NCBI GenBank assembly: GCA_964036155.1
Contig: OZ038422.1
Span: forward strand, 47,515,201-47,579,200
Reading direction: 5' to 3'
DNA length: 64,000 bases
Source of the DNA: Diploscapter coronatus
Taxonomy: Eukaryota > Nematoda > Chromadorea > Rhabditida > Rhabditidae
Of this stretch, positions 23,446 through 35,762 are shown piece by piece (position 1 is the stretch's first letter; each line of letters opens with the position of its first letter). A program made the translations under genes and the position numbers. The notes beneath the pieces were generated by a model, which ran no database searches, was not told the DNA's origin, and worked only from the letters and a program-made list of their open reading frames with translations.

Positions 23446-24431
23446 GTTCGAATTTTCTTGGAAAAGTACTCAATTTGATTGGAAAAGTAAGTTATTTTTG
23501 GGCGAAAAGTAGTGACTTTCTCGAATTTTCTGAAGTACCTTCTTCAACTCGTTTCCTAAATACTAATTTAGAATAATCGGAGAGGTCAAATTTTCTTTTG
23601 CATAGTTCACGAGCATTTTTTCAGAAAATAACACTACTTTTCCAAGTTCACCTTTTCTTATTGGATAGTTTTTTTCTTCAAAAATCTTGTTTTTTCAAGC
23701 GGGATTCTCACTCAAATCCTATTTTATCTCTTATACAAATTACTTTATTCTCTCCTTGAAATTCTACGATTCTCTACTTGTAACGAAAGGGGGCGAGGTT
23801 TAAATTCGAATTTGCAGTCCCCTTCCACACTTTACATGATGTTTGTTAATCTATCTGTAATATTTATTCTCGTTTTTCTCTAATATTTTATCGTTCTTTG
23901 TGAAAATTTCGAATTTGGAAAATAGAAATATCGATTTTTTTCGTTTTTCAGTTCGATTTAATCTTGATTACTCAATATTTTTGTTGTTGTGGGATTTACT
24001 TCACCGTTAATTTATCAAACTTGTTTTAATTACAGTAACCTTCTAAAATCGCGTCGTTTTACTTCTTCGTTGCACAAAAATAAACGTGATAGTCCAAATT
24101 TTTCAGATTACCACGAAAACGAGAAAGGTTTTCAAGCCTTGGAACTATCTTTGATATTGTGAAAATGGTATAATAGTTTGTTTGAAATAGTAATAGGGAA
24201 TGGTAAGGGTTGCCATTTTATAATTTTCTACAAAATGGTAGTAATCAGTGGTGCGGATTACCATTCTTATTTTGATCAGACGATAACTTTTGCCAAAAAT
24301 TGTAATTTTACCATTTTGATACTTTGGTAAAATGGTATCTGGAAAGGGTAAGAGACTACATTTTTCAGTTACCATTTGGAGCTATCTTGGTGTAACCCTG
24401 GTAAATGGTTTCTTTGCAGATTTAGCTGTGT
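23446..24431. other. rsr-1 3' UTR and intergenic repeat-rich stretch
   Basis: AATAAA at 24079-24084. From about 24150 to 24420 the words ATGGTA/TACCAT recur many times in both orientations, including the hairpin-capable CCATTTTATAATTTTC...AAAATGG. It ends with a TCTTTGCAG acceptor at 24411-24419, 12 bp before the TMEM242 start and a likely spliced-leader site. Confidence 0.45.
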
Positions 24432-26017
24432 ATGGTTGGCGGTGTGGGGTTTGAGGCCAAGCAGCAGGACAGCCAACAGCCAGTTGCAGTGGTGACTGTC
24501 GAACAGGCCAACAAAGAGCAGCAACCCGTCAAGACTTCGACTGCCGTTAAATCAGGTTTTTTTTATTTTATAAAAAAAAAATACACGTTTTGATTAACTG
24601 GATTCTCTGGTTGTTGAACTTTGAGAAAGATATGTCTCAAGAATATCATATGTACCAAACGAATCGGAGGTTCCAATTTCCTCATGTTTGATGTTTTAAA
24701 AGGTATAATTTGGGAAAAGCGTAAAATTCCGATTGGTCACACTTCTGCTCGTTTTTGATAAGAAAATGCGTCAATCCTAATCCGAAATAAGCACCTTTAA
24801 ACCTGTTAAAGACCAAAATGATCCCAATCTTTCGAAATTCCGGAATTAAGGTGCCTAGGAATTATTTCTATAGTTTCGACCAAACAGCACAACAATTAAA
24901 GTACTGTTCATTTAGTGTACCATAAAATCTCGCGAAACATATTCCAATAATTCTTTTGCAGTCCTCGGTGCAGCGTCTCTTGCCTCTCTGTTGGCGGGAA
25001 TCAGGGCTGCGTACAAGCACACTCGGCAGCCGGAAGTCGCCGATTTGGCCAAGGCCCAGCTCGTCTCCGGTGCCGGATTCGCATTCAAAGCCCTCGCCGT
25101 CGCCACTGTCATTACTGTTTCGGGTCGGTCTTTTGGATTTTAAAGTTATTTTCTCACTAATTGAAAAAAAACGATTGAAAGAATGAAACGCACCACTTTA
25201 TAGGAGTTTTTTCTTTTTTTTTTTTTAAACTTATAAAATTCTAAAAATTGAGCAAAAATACCTTACGCTATCAAATTTTCAAGGTAGTTAACGAATTTTT
25301 GGTTATTTTTTTTATTTATATTCAACAATATCAACTCCGCTGAAATTTTCACGAATTTAGTGATATTTTGAAACTTATTTTTAATTTTTTCGAAAAAAAA
25401 AACTTTATTTGCAGGCTTCTCGCTAATCGTGGTGGGCGTCTCGGCGTTGCTCAACGTCAACACGCCTAAGCAGTTCGGCGCACGTATGCACAATACTTTT
25501 GGTGGGCTTTAAATCCTTTCAAAGATACTTTTTCTTGGTCCAATCAATCGGACTACTTTTGGCATTGTATTGTATTTCGCATAATTATTTTCTGGAAAAA
25601 TAACAATTTTGAAATAACGTGCGACTGCGTTATAGTTAGGAATAGCTGAGGGAAGGAGAGTAAAGAGAAATAGCGTGGGGAAAGATAGCTCGCGTCCTCA
25701 CGCCATCGTCATTTCTCAGTTGCCGAAGGAAATTCTCTTCTATTTCATTCTTCATTAAACTATTTTTCATTCATATTATTTATTTTCAGACAAGAAATTA
25801 TGATTCCCGAAAGAAGCTATTGAAACTGTTCTTCTAAGAGTTTAATTTACGTTTTTTTACATTTAGTTTTGTAGGCGACAAATACCGCCTCGAATCGAGC
25901 AAAACCTCCCTGACGTTCGAAGAATTGGTGAAGTCGATCGAGGAAAGACAACTCAAAGACGACGAGCAGAAGAAGTTGAGAAAGTTGCTGGAGGAGGGAC
26001 AGGGCACCGGAAAATAG
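24432..26017 (+). CDS. TMEM242: TMEM242-like mitochondrial membrane protein
   Basis: Four exons (24432-24555, 24962-25123, 25415-25501, 25875-26017) give 171 residues. A Gln-rich N-terminus of ~40 residues precedes a first hydrophobic segment (VLGAASLASLLAGI). A second follows (AGFAFKALAVATVITVSGFS, continuing IVVGVSALL), then FGARMHNTFGDK and a charged coiled-coil-like tail. The two-helix layout and the motif order (ALRAL...GVGVISF...F..RM...F in human TMEM242) support the call. TMEM242 is a mitochondrial inner-membrane factor needed for ATP synthase and complex I assembly. The C-terminal tail is longer than in the human protein as I recall it. PIGL follows on the same strand 335 bp downstream, a possible operon partner. 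Confidence 0.75.
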
Positions 26018-26352
26018 AAACAGAATTAGGTGGGGACGATTTTTGAATTTTTTTAGACGCTTAGTAATTTTTCGTCGAATTTTATATGGAAATCCCTCTA
26101 CATTCTCTAAATTACGACTGTTTTAATAGTTAGAATTTGAGTTTTTGAAACATGATAAAATAATTAGATAAGAAAGATTTTCAGCTTTTGTGGTTCTTGT
26201 AAAATTTTTCAAATTCATAATTACAACTATCTTTAAACATTTTTTATAAACTCACGAGAACGATTCAATTGAAAATCGATAAAATATTCTGAAGAGTAGA
26301 CTTTCTGAAATTTACTTTAATTTTTCAGGATTTCACTCTTCAATTTCCACAA
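26018..26352. other. short gap between TMEM242 and PIGL
   Basis: No canonical AATAAA is seen. A TTTTTCAG acceptor ends at 26328, 24 bp before the PIGL ATG, and could be a spliced-leader (SL2-type) site if the two genes form an operon. Confidence 0.35.
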
Positions 26353-29130
26353 ATGGTATTCGGCTACACTCTATTCGCTCTGATCGCTCTCTTTCTCGTC
26401 GTCGTTTTCGTTTGGTTGGCGGTGAGAAATGCCAAGGGATTACCGCTTAAAGTGGGCTTCAAAAATTATGTCGACAATTAAAAATGAACCAATAATAGTG
26501 GCTTTACTTGTTGTCAAGTGATCAACTTTAATTTTTATTATGTGCTTCAAAGATAACTTATAAAGTTTCAAGTATCTTTAATAGTAATCAGTAAGTAAGT
26601 TGTAAAGAATAAACATCGAGAAAAAGTTTCATTTTTACAATGAATTGCTACATTTCTAATAATTTAATAAAAAGTGGGTAGGGTAAATTTAAAAAAAAAA
26701 ATGCAAATCAGAAAATCGATATTCTAATTTGCAGACTTCTTCTTCGATCCTGCTGGTCATCGCGCACCCGGATGATGAAACGATGTTCTTCTCGCCCACA
26801 ATTCGTGCTCTGCGGAAACAGAACCATCGAATCTACGTCCTCTGCATTTCCACGGGCAATGCGTATGGGCAGGTAAAATTTTCGAAAATTTGAATTTTTT
26901 GTCACTCTATCAACATGTGCGGATTGAAATTGATATAAATAAGTTTTGGTTGGATTATTTTTGAACTCTAATTTTTTTTTAAATATCTGGAAAGTGTGTT
27001 CTCGAAAAATATGTGTGGCAGAATTAAAATTCATGAAAATGGCTTTTGATTTGATCATTTTGGAAGCGTATTTTATTGAGCACTTGGAAATATTTGATGT
27101 TGCTGTTGGGGAAAACGCAACTTGTAATTGTACCTTTAGAAATCAAGTTTCACAAGAGAAGTTTTGAAACTTATTATTATTTTTTTTTTAAATTCAACAC
27201 TTCAGGGCAAAATCCGGGTTGAGGAGCTTCGAAGAGCGGCTTCCATTTTGGGCATCGAATCTGGGGACGTGTTCAATTTGGACTACGAACACTTCCAAGA
27301 CGGACAGCCTTGGAGCAAACAGCAACTCTCCCAGATCGTCATGCGCTACATCGAGGTGAAATTTTGTGGGGGCGGGGTTCAAATTCGAATTTCGCAAATG
27401 TGTAACGGCACGATTTTTTTCACCTATTCCACTAAATTTAGCCGATTTTTTCAAGACTGGATCAGAAAGCAAGCAAATCACTAAAGAGTTAGGAATTTTG
27501 AAAAATCACGAATAATTTTGTGTAACCTATCCAAATAGTTTCCCCCCAATATAACTAGAATCTGATTAAAAAATCAGCCTACTCTCAAACAACAACCAAA
27601 CCTTTCTGAAATCTCAAACACAATAATCTTCTGAAACTTATCTCAACATTTTCCCTGAAATAAAAATAACCCTTCTAATACTTTACCCATTTTCAGATGT
27701 TATCAGTGGACTGTGTTATTTCGTTCGATGCGAATGGCGTTTCCTCGCATTCCAACCACATTTCCTGTTTCCTCTCTCTGCAGTCGGCCTACACCGAAGG
27801 AGTCATGCCCCTGGATGTACAGGTCTTCGTTCTCGATTCGGTGTGCTTGGTCAGAAAGTAAGTCCGCTTGACATTCACAGGAATTTAACTAATGACGTTG
27901 CTTTCAAATCAATAATATCACCAAATAACGTCATTTAGTGAAACTAGTGATGTAATAAAAGAGCTTGAACTTTTTTATGTTGCACCAATTGCTGTTTCGC
28001 ATTATAGTGATGCGCAATTGCTTGAAATACGAGTTAGCTTGAAACGGAGTTTTGACTAACCATAACAACTATTATCCAAATATTACAATGCTTAGTGAAT
28101 TAAGCTATGTTAGAATCTGAAACATAGTTGCACAATTTATTTAAATGATTGACCATTCACTGTAGAGAACTAAATGAATATAGAAATAGCATGAGCTGTG
28201 ATTTTACTTGAAGTCTATTTAATAGTTAGCTACTGCATTTCTACATGTACAGAATTGGAAGCTTTTGATCCGATATAAGACTCGTCATTGTCTAATGTTC
28301 TCTTATCCATAGTGATGAATAGTAGATTGAAAGTAGACTACGATATTCTCAGTAAGATTCAAATATTGGGTCAACAACTTCTAAGCCTGCGCATGCATTA
28401 TGATAGCCCAGCAATGTTTTAGATATCCTTGTGCTTGAAACACAGTTGCGCCACTAATTTTAGTTAGAAAGTGCACTGCTTTGGTTTGAAATTCGTAAGT
28501 TTCAAGGTTTTGTCTTTCAAAACTTGAAAGCTATGAATTAAAACTGTTACTCCCTTATTTTTCGGCACCAACTTCATTTTCCCCGCTTTTTTCTTGTACT
28601 GCATGATTTTCTACTTTAGTATTATTGGTTGTCCTATTTTATGAGTTTATTTTTTAGATACACGGGCCTTCTGGACATCATCCTTACTTTTCCGAGGTCA
28701 CCCTTCATTTATGTCGCGTCACCTAGGTAAATCACGTAGTCGGAATTCAGAATATTGATTTCTGTAAAAATACTAAATCGACTTTCTCATCAATTGAGCT
28801 ATCTGGCCACTATTTTAATTTATAAAATCAAAATAGTACATGAAGTTAAGAAGGGAAAATAAGTTAGATAGACAAATTCAGGGATATTTGCCAATGCTGG
28901 CGTGCCATGGCCGCTCATTATTCTCAGTTCGTTTGGTTCCGAAAGCTCTTCATCTTCTTTAGCAGGTTGTTTTTCAGGCTTACAAGTTTGTGCATTGCAC
29001 GATTTTCAAACTTTACTTTATTTTACGAAATTTTATTTTTCTGTTAAAGTGTTATAAAAAGTATTTTTTCAGGTACGTCTACCTGAATAGCCTCCGTCGG
29101 ATTTCGCCAATCAAACACAAACTTCTATGA
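26353..29130 (+). CDS. PIGL: N-acetylglucosaminyl-phosphatidylinositol de-N-acetylase (PIGL)
   Basis: Seven exons: 26353-26421, 26735-26872, 27206-27355, 27697-27857, 28658-28726, 28882-28965, 29073-29130. They give 242 residues, near the human length of 252. An N-terminal membrane anchor (residues ~3-22) is followed by AHPDDE (33-38), the metal-binding signature of the LmbE/PIGL fold. HSNH follows at 137-140, supplying further metal and catalytic ligands. FVWFRKLFIFFSRYVYLNSL near the C-terminus also matches the family. The enzyme removes acetate from GlcNAc-PI on the cytosolic face of the ER, the second step of GPI-anchor synthesis. Intron 4 is about 800 bp with no evident content. Confidence 0.95.
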
Positions 29131-29658
29131 TCTTTTGAAAGTGAAAAGAGCCTTATTCTACTTTGTTTCAGGCGTACTGTAGAAATATTGAGTTTTTGAA
29201 GAACAAGTTTTTCTACAGTATGACTTTTTATCCTTAACCCCGTCTTTCTGATGATGATTTTGTCGAATTTAATAAAATTCGATAAAACTATCAATAGAAT
29301 AGTATATTTTTGTTGAATTTCCAAGCCGAGTTGCCTTTGTGAATTGTATTTTTCTGTTTTAGTTGTTGCCTAAAATAGTCTAAACATTCAATTGAAAATG
29401 GTGCAGAAAATTGTTATCATCAAAAATTTTAGGTGATTCATTTTTATCAATGTCTTGTTATTGCTCAAATGTTATTGAATTTAGGGTCTTGAAACGAAAA
29501 ATTTACTCTAACTCGATAACACCTTCTGGATAGTTTTTAACCGTTGTTTTATTGTTATTCGAAAAAATGACGAATAACAAAATAGTAGATAAATTTAGGC
29601 AAAAATCATTTATCTGTTGGAAAATGTACATCGAAAGAAGAATAAAAATTTGGAATTT
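29131..29658. other. convergent 3' region between PIGL and the DUF1647-like gene
   Basis: No coding signal. A minus-strand AATAAA (TTTATT at 29548-29553) probably ends the minus gene. An inverted pair TACTGTAGAAA / TTTCTACAGTA lies at about 29176-29221. Confidence 0.4.
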
Positions 29659-32065
29659 TTACGAAATACAGTTGGAATCGTATTTCGGCGGATAGAATTG
29701 CTCCGCCCCTCCTCGTTTGATCTTAAAGAAATCTACGATTTCTGATGCGTAATAAGTACGATCGAAGTAGTTGGCGTTGGCCAGAAGTACGTTTATCACG
29801 GACTAAAATTTGATTTTTTTTTTCTTATTTTTAGCAATGTTGCTACTCCAGCATTCATATTTTCAAAACTATCTTTCACTAAAATTTAAATTTTTTCTTA
29901 TTTCCCACCACTAATGATCGATCCATTGAAATGGTAAAATTTGGAGATTTATTCTATCATTCTTGAATCTACCTGATCATATCTATGGCAACCCCCGTAT
30001 TTCCCATAACTATCATTTCCGAAATAGCAGTATCCTTGGCTACCATTTGGGGCCATGCAGTTCTCATCCAATGCACATAGAACGTACCTAAATTTGTGTG
30101 AAAGGACAATTTTTTAAATTGATTCACCATTTCAAAACATCAACCGCATCCTCGGTTTTCGCGACAAACGCTAATCCGGCCTCGTACATTTTGGCTTTGA
30201 ATTTTTCGATTTCATGAATATCGGTTGGGAAATATTTGTAAATATCTGGGTGGGTAGCCCCAAAAGTTCCATGACTCGAAAAACTATGTAGAAGATAACC
30301 GGACTAAAATTTTATCTTCCACCCTAAATCCTTTAACAAGGTGAATTATGAAATGAACCCTATTTTTTTTTTTCGAAAATCCAACCTTTTGACAATCCTC
30401 CACATTTTTGATCCATCTGTTCTTGTCCCAACCATTTTCTAGTTTAGTTTTGTTTTCCCGGTAGTCCCTTTCCGGGATGAAGGGGATTTTGGAGAAACTA
30501 CGGTAGTCGGAATTTTGCCGGCATCGAATTAGATCGTAGACATGGTCCAGATGATTGGAATTTAGAACAACCGAACTATCGAAGTACCAAATTGCGGGGT
30601 AATCGCGAAGGGTTTGCTGAAATGATTATTCTCTCGAAATTTTCATAGACATTGAAATTAGATAATTGCCGCGTTTATGAAATAAGAACAAAGGCAAACA
30701 TTAATCGAACGAATCCATAAGGGAATCGGAGATATTTTGAAACGTATCCAGAAATTTGAGATGATTTAATGAATTTTTTTACCAGCTACTCTCCATTATC
30801 TACGAGACGACTGTTTACAAAAGGAGGGGAAGAGGTATCGTTGATTGGAGAGAAAGTCGAAATTTATGCAGTAATTAGAAATCGAATTTGGAGCGAAATT
30901 AGTGAGTCGCGTAGAAGAGAAACGAGGCGAATAGCATATATTTTTTTTGTTTTTTTTTTTTTTTTTTTAAATATTGACGTTCTCTCCGATCAATAATACC
31001 TGCGGGCCTTAGTTATGTGTCTTTGCGCGTTTTTCACTTGTTCCCTCTTATTTGCTTCTAGTGCAGATGCGTTGCGCTTACAAATACGCGTTCCTCTTTT
31101 CAATTAAAATGTTCATCTCGTAGATAATGGAGAATGCAAATAGTAATATTTCGAAGAAAATTTTAAAAATTTGTTCAAATTAATTTGGAACATATTCTAA
31201 CCGCGATGACAATCGGTTTCCATCTATATTCTTTCAATTTTTGCACTTTCTTGGGGTACTCATCGAAATTGAACGGCCGTAGATTGACGTTGCAAAATTT
31301 CTAAAAAAAAAACCCTTTTCTGAAATAACATTTTAAAAATTACCTCAATTTTCTGCTTCGTTGTATTCCTTAAACCAAGATCGAATATGGTCAAATTATG
31401 GTTAGGAAATAATTGGTGCATAAATGTAATCTAAAAATTTGGCATTTTTTTTAAAAACATTTTTCGGACTAACCATACGAAAACCCTCATCTTTATGATC
31501 TTCGGAGAACGCAGTAACGAAACCGACGTCGTCTTGAGAAAATCCAAATTTGGTCATGACTTTTGGCCTAACCAGGTCTAAAAAGCGAGTTTTCTTGAGA
31601 AATTTGACCTTCAAGGAAAGTTTACAATAAAATTTTTTACAAGATAGTATTTGTATAGGAAAAAGTGATATTGCAAAAATTAAAAAAAAAAAAAAATGAG
31701 AACTTACCTAATTTTTCAAGATACTTCACAAAGGAGCAATTAAAATTTAGTCCGATTGGTAGATTCTAAAATTTTCTGATTTCTCTCTGAAAAATTCTTG
31801 AACTCGCCATGATATTTGAAATTGGTTCAGTATTGGGTATAGTATAGCATAGTGCAATTTTTCTATTATCGGACGTTTTACAGAAGCATTCATTAGGTAA
31901 GTATTTAGGCAGGCTTAAATTTAAATAGGAAAATTCCAATATTGATCTTCGAATTACATCTTTAGACTTTATAGCGAAAAATGACGATAGTACCAGAATT
32001 AATATCACACTGTAGATAATTATTCTTACGAATAGTTGAATTTTTATCGACCTAATGGTTAACAT
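29659..32065 (-). CDS. type II membrane protein, DUF1647-like nematode family
   Basis: Nine exons: 32065-31808, 31765-31708, 31577-31474, 31430-31344, 31300-31202, 30616-30386, 30303-30128, 30087-29973, 29802-29659; 423 residues. The N-terminus is a short cytosolic stretch plus a signal anchor at ~residues 14-32 (IIIYSVILILVLSSFFAI). The rest would be lumenal. It carries paired cysteines (CFCKTS...CYTIP) and blocks typical of a nematode-restricted family of unknown function: NHNLTIFDLGL, FNFDEYPKKV, YPAIWYFDSSVV and HSFSSHGTFGATHPD. These resemble glycosyltransferase-like DUF1647 proteins, but the family name is from memory. No GT donor exists in the needed phase after exon 1. ATG|GCGAGT gives a 42-nt GC-AG intron that joins in frame, so this junction is uncertain. 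Confidence 0.72.
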
Positions 32066-32666
32066 TTCAGGTTAAAAATGGGGTATCCTTATATTTTGAT
32101 CAAAGCTCCAAACTCGCGGATTTTTGGCTACACTTCGAATGTTTCGTTGCAAGGGTAAATGATTCATTGAAAGACATGAATGTAGCAAATGTTAATGTAT
32201 CTTCATTGAACAGAATTAGCAGAGTACAAAGATCTAGTCTTGTGTTAAAGCATAGAAAAGGAAACTAGGCTGCCGTAAAATTTTTAGGAGGAAGCCCCGA
32301 AACTCTGTCAAACAAATTATCATCGAATCTCAGCCCCAGTATAAAGGGAGACATTCTTTGCTTTAATCGGGAAAACTTTCCATAAAACCCTTTGAAAGCG
32401 AAAATAAATGAAGCCTAAAATGATTTTAATTTTTGAAAATTTTTCCAAATGGAAATCAACTTTTTCCTGACTAAAAATATTTTAAGAAAATGAGTATAGA
32501 GATTTTGTTTAACCTGCTTTAATTTGAAAATCAATAGACATGCAAAAAATCTAAGCGAAGTTTATTCAACAATGAATTATGAGCAAATCGATAAATTAAT
32601 ACGCAAACGATATTTTTCTGATTTTTTAAAACCCCATTTTTGGATCGAAAATGAAGAATTTTGGCC
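32066..32666. other. 3' side of the ShK gene and upstream of the DUF1647-like gene
   Basis: A minus-strand AATAAA (TTTATT at 32561-32566) lies about 100 bp after the ShK-gene stop. No coding signal was found in the remainder. Confidence 0.4.
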
Positions 32667-33844
32667 TTATCCACTGCAGAAACCACAAGAACGCGGGCAT
32701 TGCTCGATCATCAAGGTGCGATAGGCCTAAAAATTTTTCGACTGAAAAATACAATTTAAAAATTATGCCAATTTTATCGGGCTTTAATTATTTATTTTTT
32801 GAAAAAAAAACTTACGGAATTGTTACAATAGGCCAAGCGCTGGGGACAGTCTAAAATTTTTCAAATTCCAATTATCTTGAAATTTATTGAGATACTTACC
32901 ACTTACGCCGGTGGCCGGGTTCACTTTGTCGACACAAGTGCCTTAATTTTGGAAGTGTTTGAATTAAAAAAAAATTATAATTCTACTAGCAGCTGTAGTG
33001 GTGACTGAAGTAGCGCTGCAACGGTCTAAATTTTTTAAACTTAAAATTTTTATTTGAAAAATTTGATTTACTGCAAGTTTTCGGGCACTGATCAGTCATC
33101 TAAAAAAAATAGGGTTATGTCGGATTTTCGTAAAAAGATTTTTTTACCAAAGAGTAGTAAAGAGAGTTGGTACAGTACGACGCCATTCTAGGGCAGTCAG
33201 AAACTCCTAAAGTCGAAATTTTAGACCAATAGTTAAAAATAGGATGTTTGAAAGTACATTCACTTTCAATATGAAAAATCGGAAATATTGAACAGCTCAT
33301 TCATTTTCGTCTCTATCACAAATATTTTATTAACAAATGAGTGAATGGGTGAACTATCTAAAAATAAAAACTATAGTAACCTGTATTCGGATTGAGTTTA
33401 TCGACGCACGGTTTGGCTGTAGTAGTGGGGGCGGTAGTTACTGGCGCAGCGCAACAGACGTCCACTCCACTAGGTGAGGTAAGGCAAGGCTTTGTCGTAT
33501 CAGGACAGAGATTGTTCAAACAGGCTACATTTGTATTGTTATGGTTATCTTTCAAAGATAGGATAAATTAAGATGGCCAAAACGAATGTAATTTCGCTTT
33601 AAAAGCTGTAAAATTAATCAAAAGTTAATTAAAAAAAAGAAAAAAACTTTAATCCGGAAAAATGTTGTTTCAGAAATTTTTGGCTCAAATTAAGTGGAGA
33701 ATTGAATAATCTGATTCTGATGTCCAAACAAAAATTCCCAAAATAAGCTAAAACTTTAAAAAGCTCACGTCCGGTGCCTTCATTCGAGCATCGTTGAGCA
33801 TGGACATTAACAATTAAAACCAATCCGACAAGAATCCCGATCAT
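32667..33844 (-). CDS. secreted protein with two ShK domains
   Basis: Eight exons: 33844-33769, 33548-33381, 33206-33148, 33099-33072, 33025-32987, 32941-32900, 32850-32816, 32726-32667; 168 residues. A signal peptide (MIGILVGLVLIVNVHA) is followed by a Cys-rich region, a Thr/Pro-rich linker (TTAPTTT), and CVDKLNPNTGVSDCP leading into ShK domain 1 (YCTNSLYYSLMTDQCPKTC). A second Thr-rich linker and CVDKVNPATGVSDCP lead into ShK domain 2 (YCNNSAYRTLMIEQCPRSCG). So a linker-CVDK-ShK module is duplicated. ShK domains in nematodes are common in secreted and surface proteins; nothing here shows this one acts as a toxin. Two exons are very short (28 and 35 nt). An in-frame ATG 39 bp upstream exists but would bury the signal peptide. 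Confidence 0.82.
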
Positions 33845-34864
33845 ATCTTGGATTTTGACGTGAAACGTCCCAAAACAGTCCAAAAAGTTTCTTTTTGCAT
33901 GCCTTTTATAGAGATTTTCAGAACTGAAAAGGGTAGATTTTATTCACATTTCCAGCCATCTAAAGCTGAACAAATTCACGCCAACTTCGTTGACATTTTT
34001 GCGTCATATCTGAAACAGCTTCCGTATTTTTTACACGTGTTGAAAATTCAAAACGGAAACAAATTCAACAAACTGTTGACAATTAGAATCCAGAGATAGA
34101 TTTTTATAGACTAGGCGGTTTCCGTGGTCTAGCTTTCAACGTGAACTAGAGATTTTAGAGAAAAATACTACTCCCTAAAAATCCAAACATTGTCTGAGAT
34201 CCGTTATCTTTGTGTCAATATCCGGGCGAAGTTAGTCATCTTTTTGGTTGAAATTATAAAATCCGGTTTTGGAGGAGTGTCTTTTAACGTGGAGTATAGA
34301 TGATTTTGGTGGTTATTGTTTTAAAAACACCTGCAGAAAAAGTAAATAAACTTGGCAATTTGATATCGGCCCGTTTGAACGAAGAAATGTCAGAGTTTTT
34401 GGGGAAAAATTAGACAGAACTTTAAGAGAAAGGATAAAGATCATGATGACATTTGAATTGAAAAATGTTATTTTTTTTTTTTCAAAGTTCAGTTTTTTTC
34501 AAAAAAAAAATCTGGAATTTATTGACCTCAAGTTTTTTCCCTCTAAATTTTTATTTTCGCCTTGATCTTTGCAAGAAAAATTGTAGAATTTTGCTTAATA
34601 TAAAGCTTGTTGTTTATCTTTATTTTTGGGAAAGCCTGTAGATTCTTTTTTGTATTTCACATTTTCTTATTTTTTTTAATCTTTGTTCATTTTTTCTTTC
34701 AGATCTTCGCCCCGCCCCCTTTCTTGCGCACTGCTTGCACTCTATTGCGTTAACTCTTCCGCAATCGATACTTCTCATTGGTTTTTATTGCTAATTATCG
34801 TAATTACCATATTTTCGTTAACTACTTTAATTGGGCAATTAACTCGACTTTTAGAACTTCGGAT
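33845..34864. promoter_or_regulatory. divergent upstream region of the ShK gene and pen-2
   Basis: About 1 kb between start codons. A TTCTTTCAG acceptor near 34702 followed by a GC-rich stretch could open the pen-2 5' leader. TAATTA-type words are dense from 34790. No coding exon is supported here. Confidence 0.35.
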
Positions 34865-35762
34865 ATGGACATTTCCAAACTCACCGATCAGGAGAAACTC
34901 GCGGTTTGCAGAAAGTAAGGTTTTAATTAACTTGACTTAATTAACTAATTATCTCTGTGGGATTCGAGTTAATGAGGTATTATCTGTATAGTTATCACAA
35001 TTTTAGCGATTTTTTGAAAATTGAACTAGTTTTCTTGCAGTTTTACTTACTTTGTTGGGAAACTGTCTTTTGAAGTGTAATTATAAAATTATCGATTTTT
35101 ACGGTAGTTAGTTAGGGTAATTAAATGGACTAATCAGCGTAATTAGACGAGTTAATAGGGTAATTAAGGTTCTTCCGAATCGGTTTCTTCTTCCTGCCAC
35201 TAGTGTGGGCCGTCAATTTCTTCTGGTTCTTCAGCGACGCCTTCTGCAGCAAGACCAACACCGTCACCAGGAAAGTAGGGCCGATTTTTAATTTTTCTGG
35301 AACCTGAAAATTAGGTTTTTCGACGAAAATTTAAACTAAATCGCTAGAATGAAATAGTGAAATGACTTGGGGTTTTTTGAAACGTTCTTATTTTTTTCTG
35401 AAGAAACAGCAACTTTCAAAACACTGCAGAATTGAAGCTATATACTAATTTTTAAATTTCTGATGCATGTCAATTGTATGACCCCCAACTCACGGATCAT
35501 AAACAATGCAAAATAAATTTCATGATACGCTTTATATTTTTCTGAAACTTATTCAGAAATTTGCAGCAAATCCGCAAATTCGTCATTCTGAGCGGCGTCG
35601 GGGCATTCATCTGGATAGCTGCTTTCGTCATTTGGGAAACAATTTTTCAGGTTTCTGTTATTTTTTCTTAACTGTATTTATTCAAACTTTCAGAGCTACC
35701 GTAACCAAGGCGTGCCCTGGGCCGACTACATTACGTTCGTCTACCCGAAGGGCCGAATTTGA
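34865..35762 (+). CDS. pen-2: presenilin enhancer 2, gamma-secretase subunit
   Basis: Four exons (34865-34914, 35169-35274, 35567-35650, 35694-35762) give 102 residues, the family length. The N-terminus MDISKL, the hairpin segment FFFLPLVWAVNFFWFFSDAF, the second membrane span (GVGAFIWIAAFVIWETIFQ), and the C-terminal block RNQGVPWADYITFVYPKGRI are diagnostic of PEN-2. It stabilises presenilin and triggers its endoproteolysis in gamma-secretase, which cleaves Notch-type receptors. Intron 1 is unusually rich in TAATTA words and its acceptor (TAATTAAG) lacks the usual TTTTCAG. Poly(A) signal AATAAA at 35942-35947; the next gene starts about 120 bp later, an operon-like spacing. Confidence 0.97.

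Noticed and set aside
33845..33883. Upstream in-frame start for the ShK gene
   Set aside because: Starting at 33883 adds 13 hydrophilic residues before the signal peptide. The ATG at 33844 gives a standard signal sequence.
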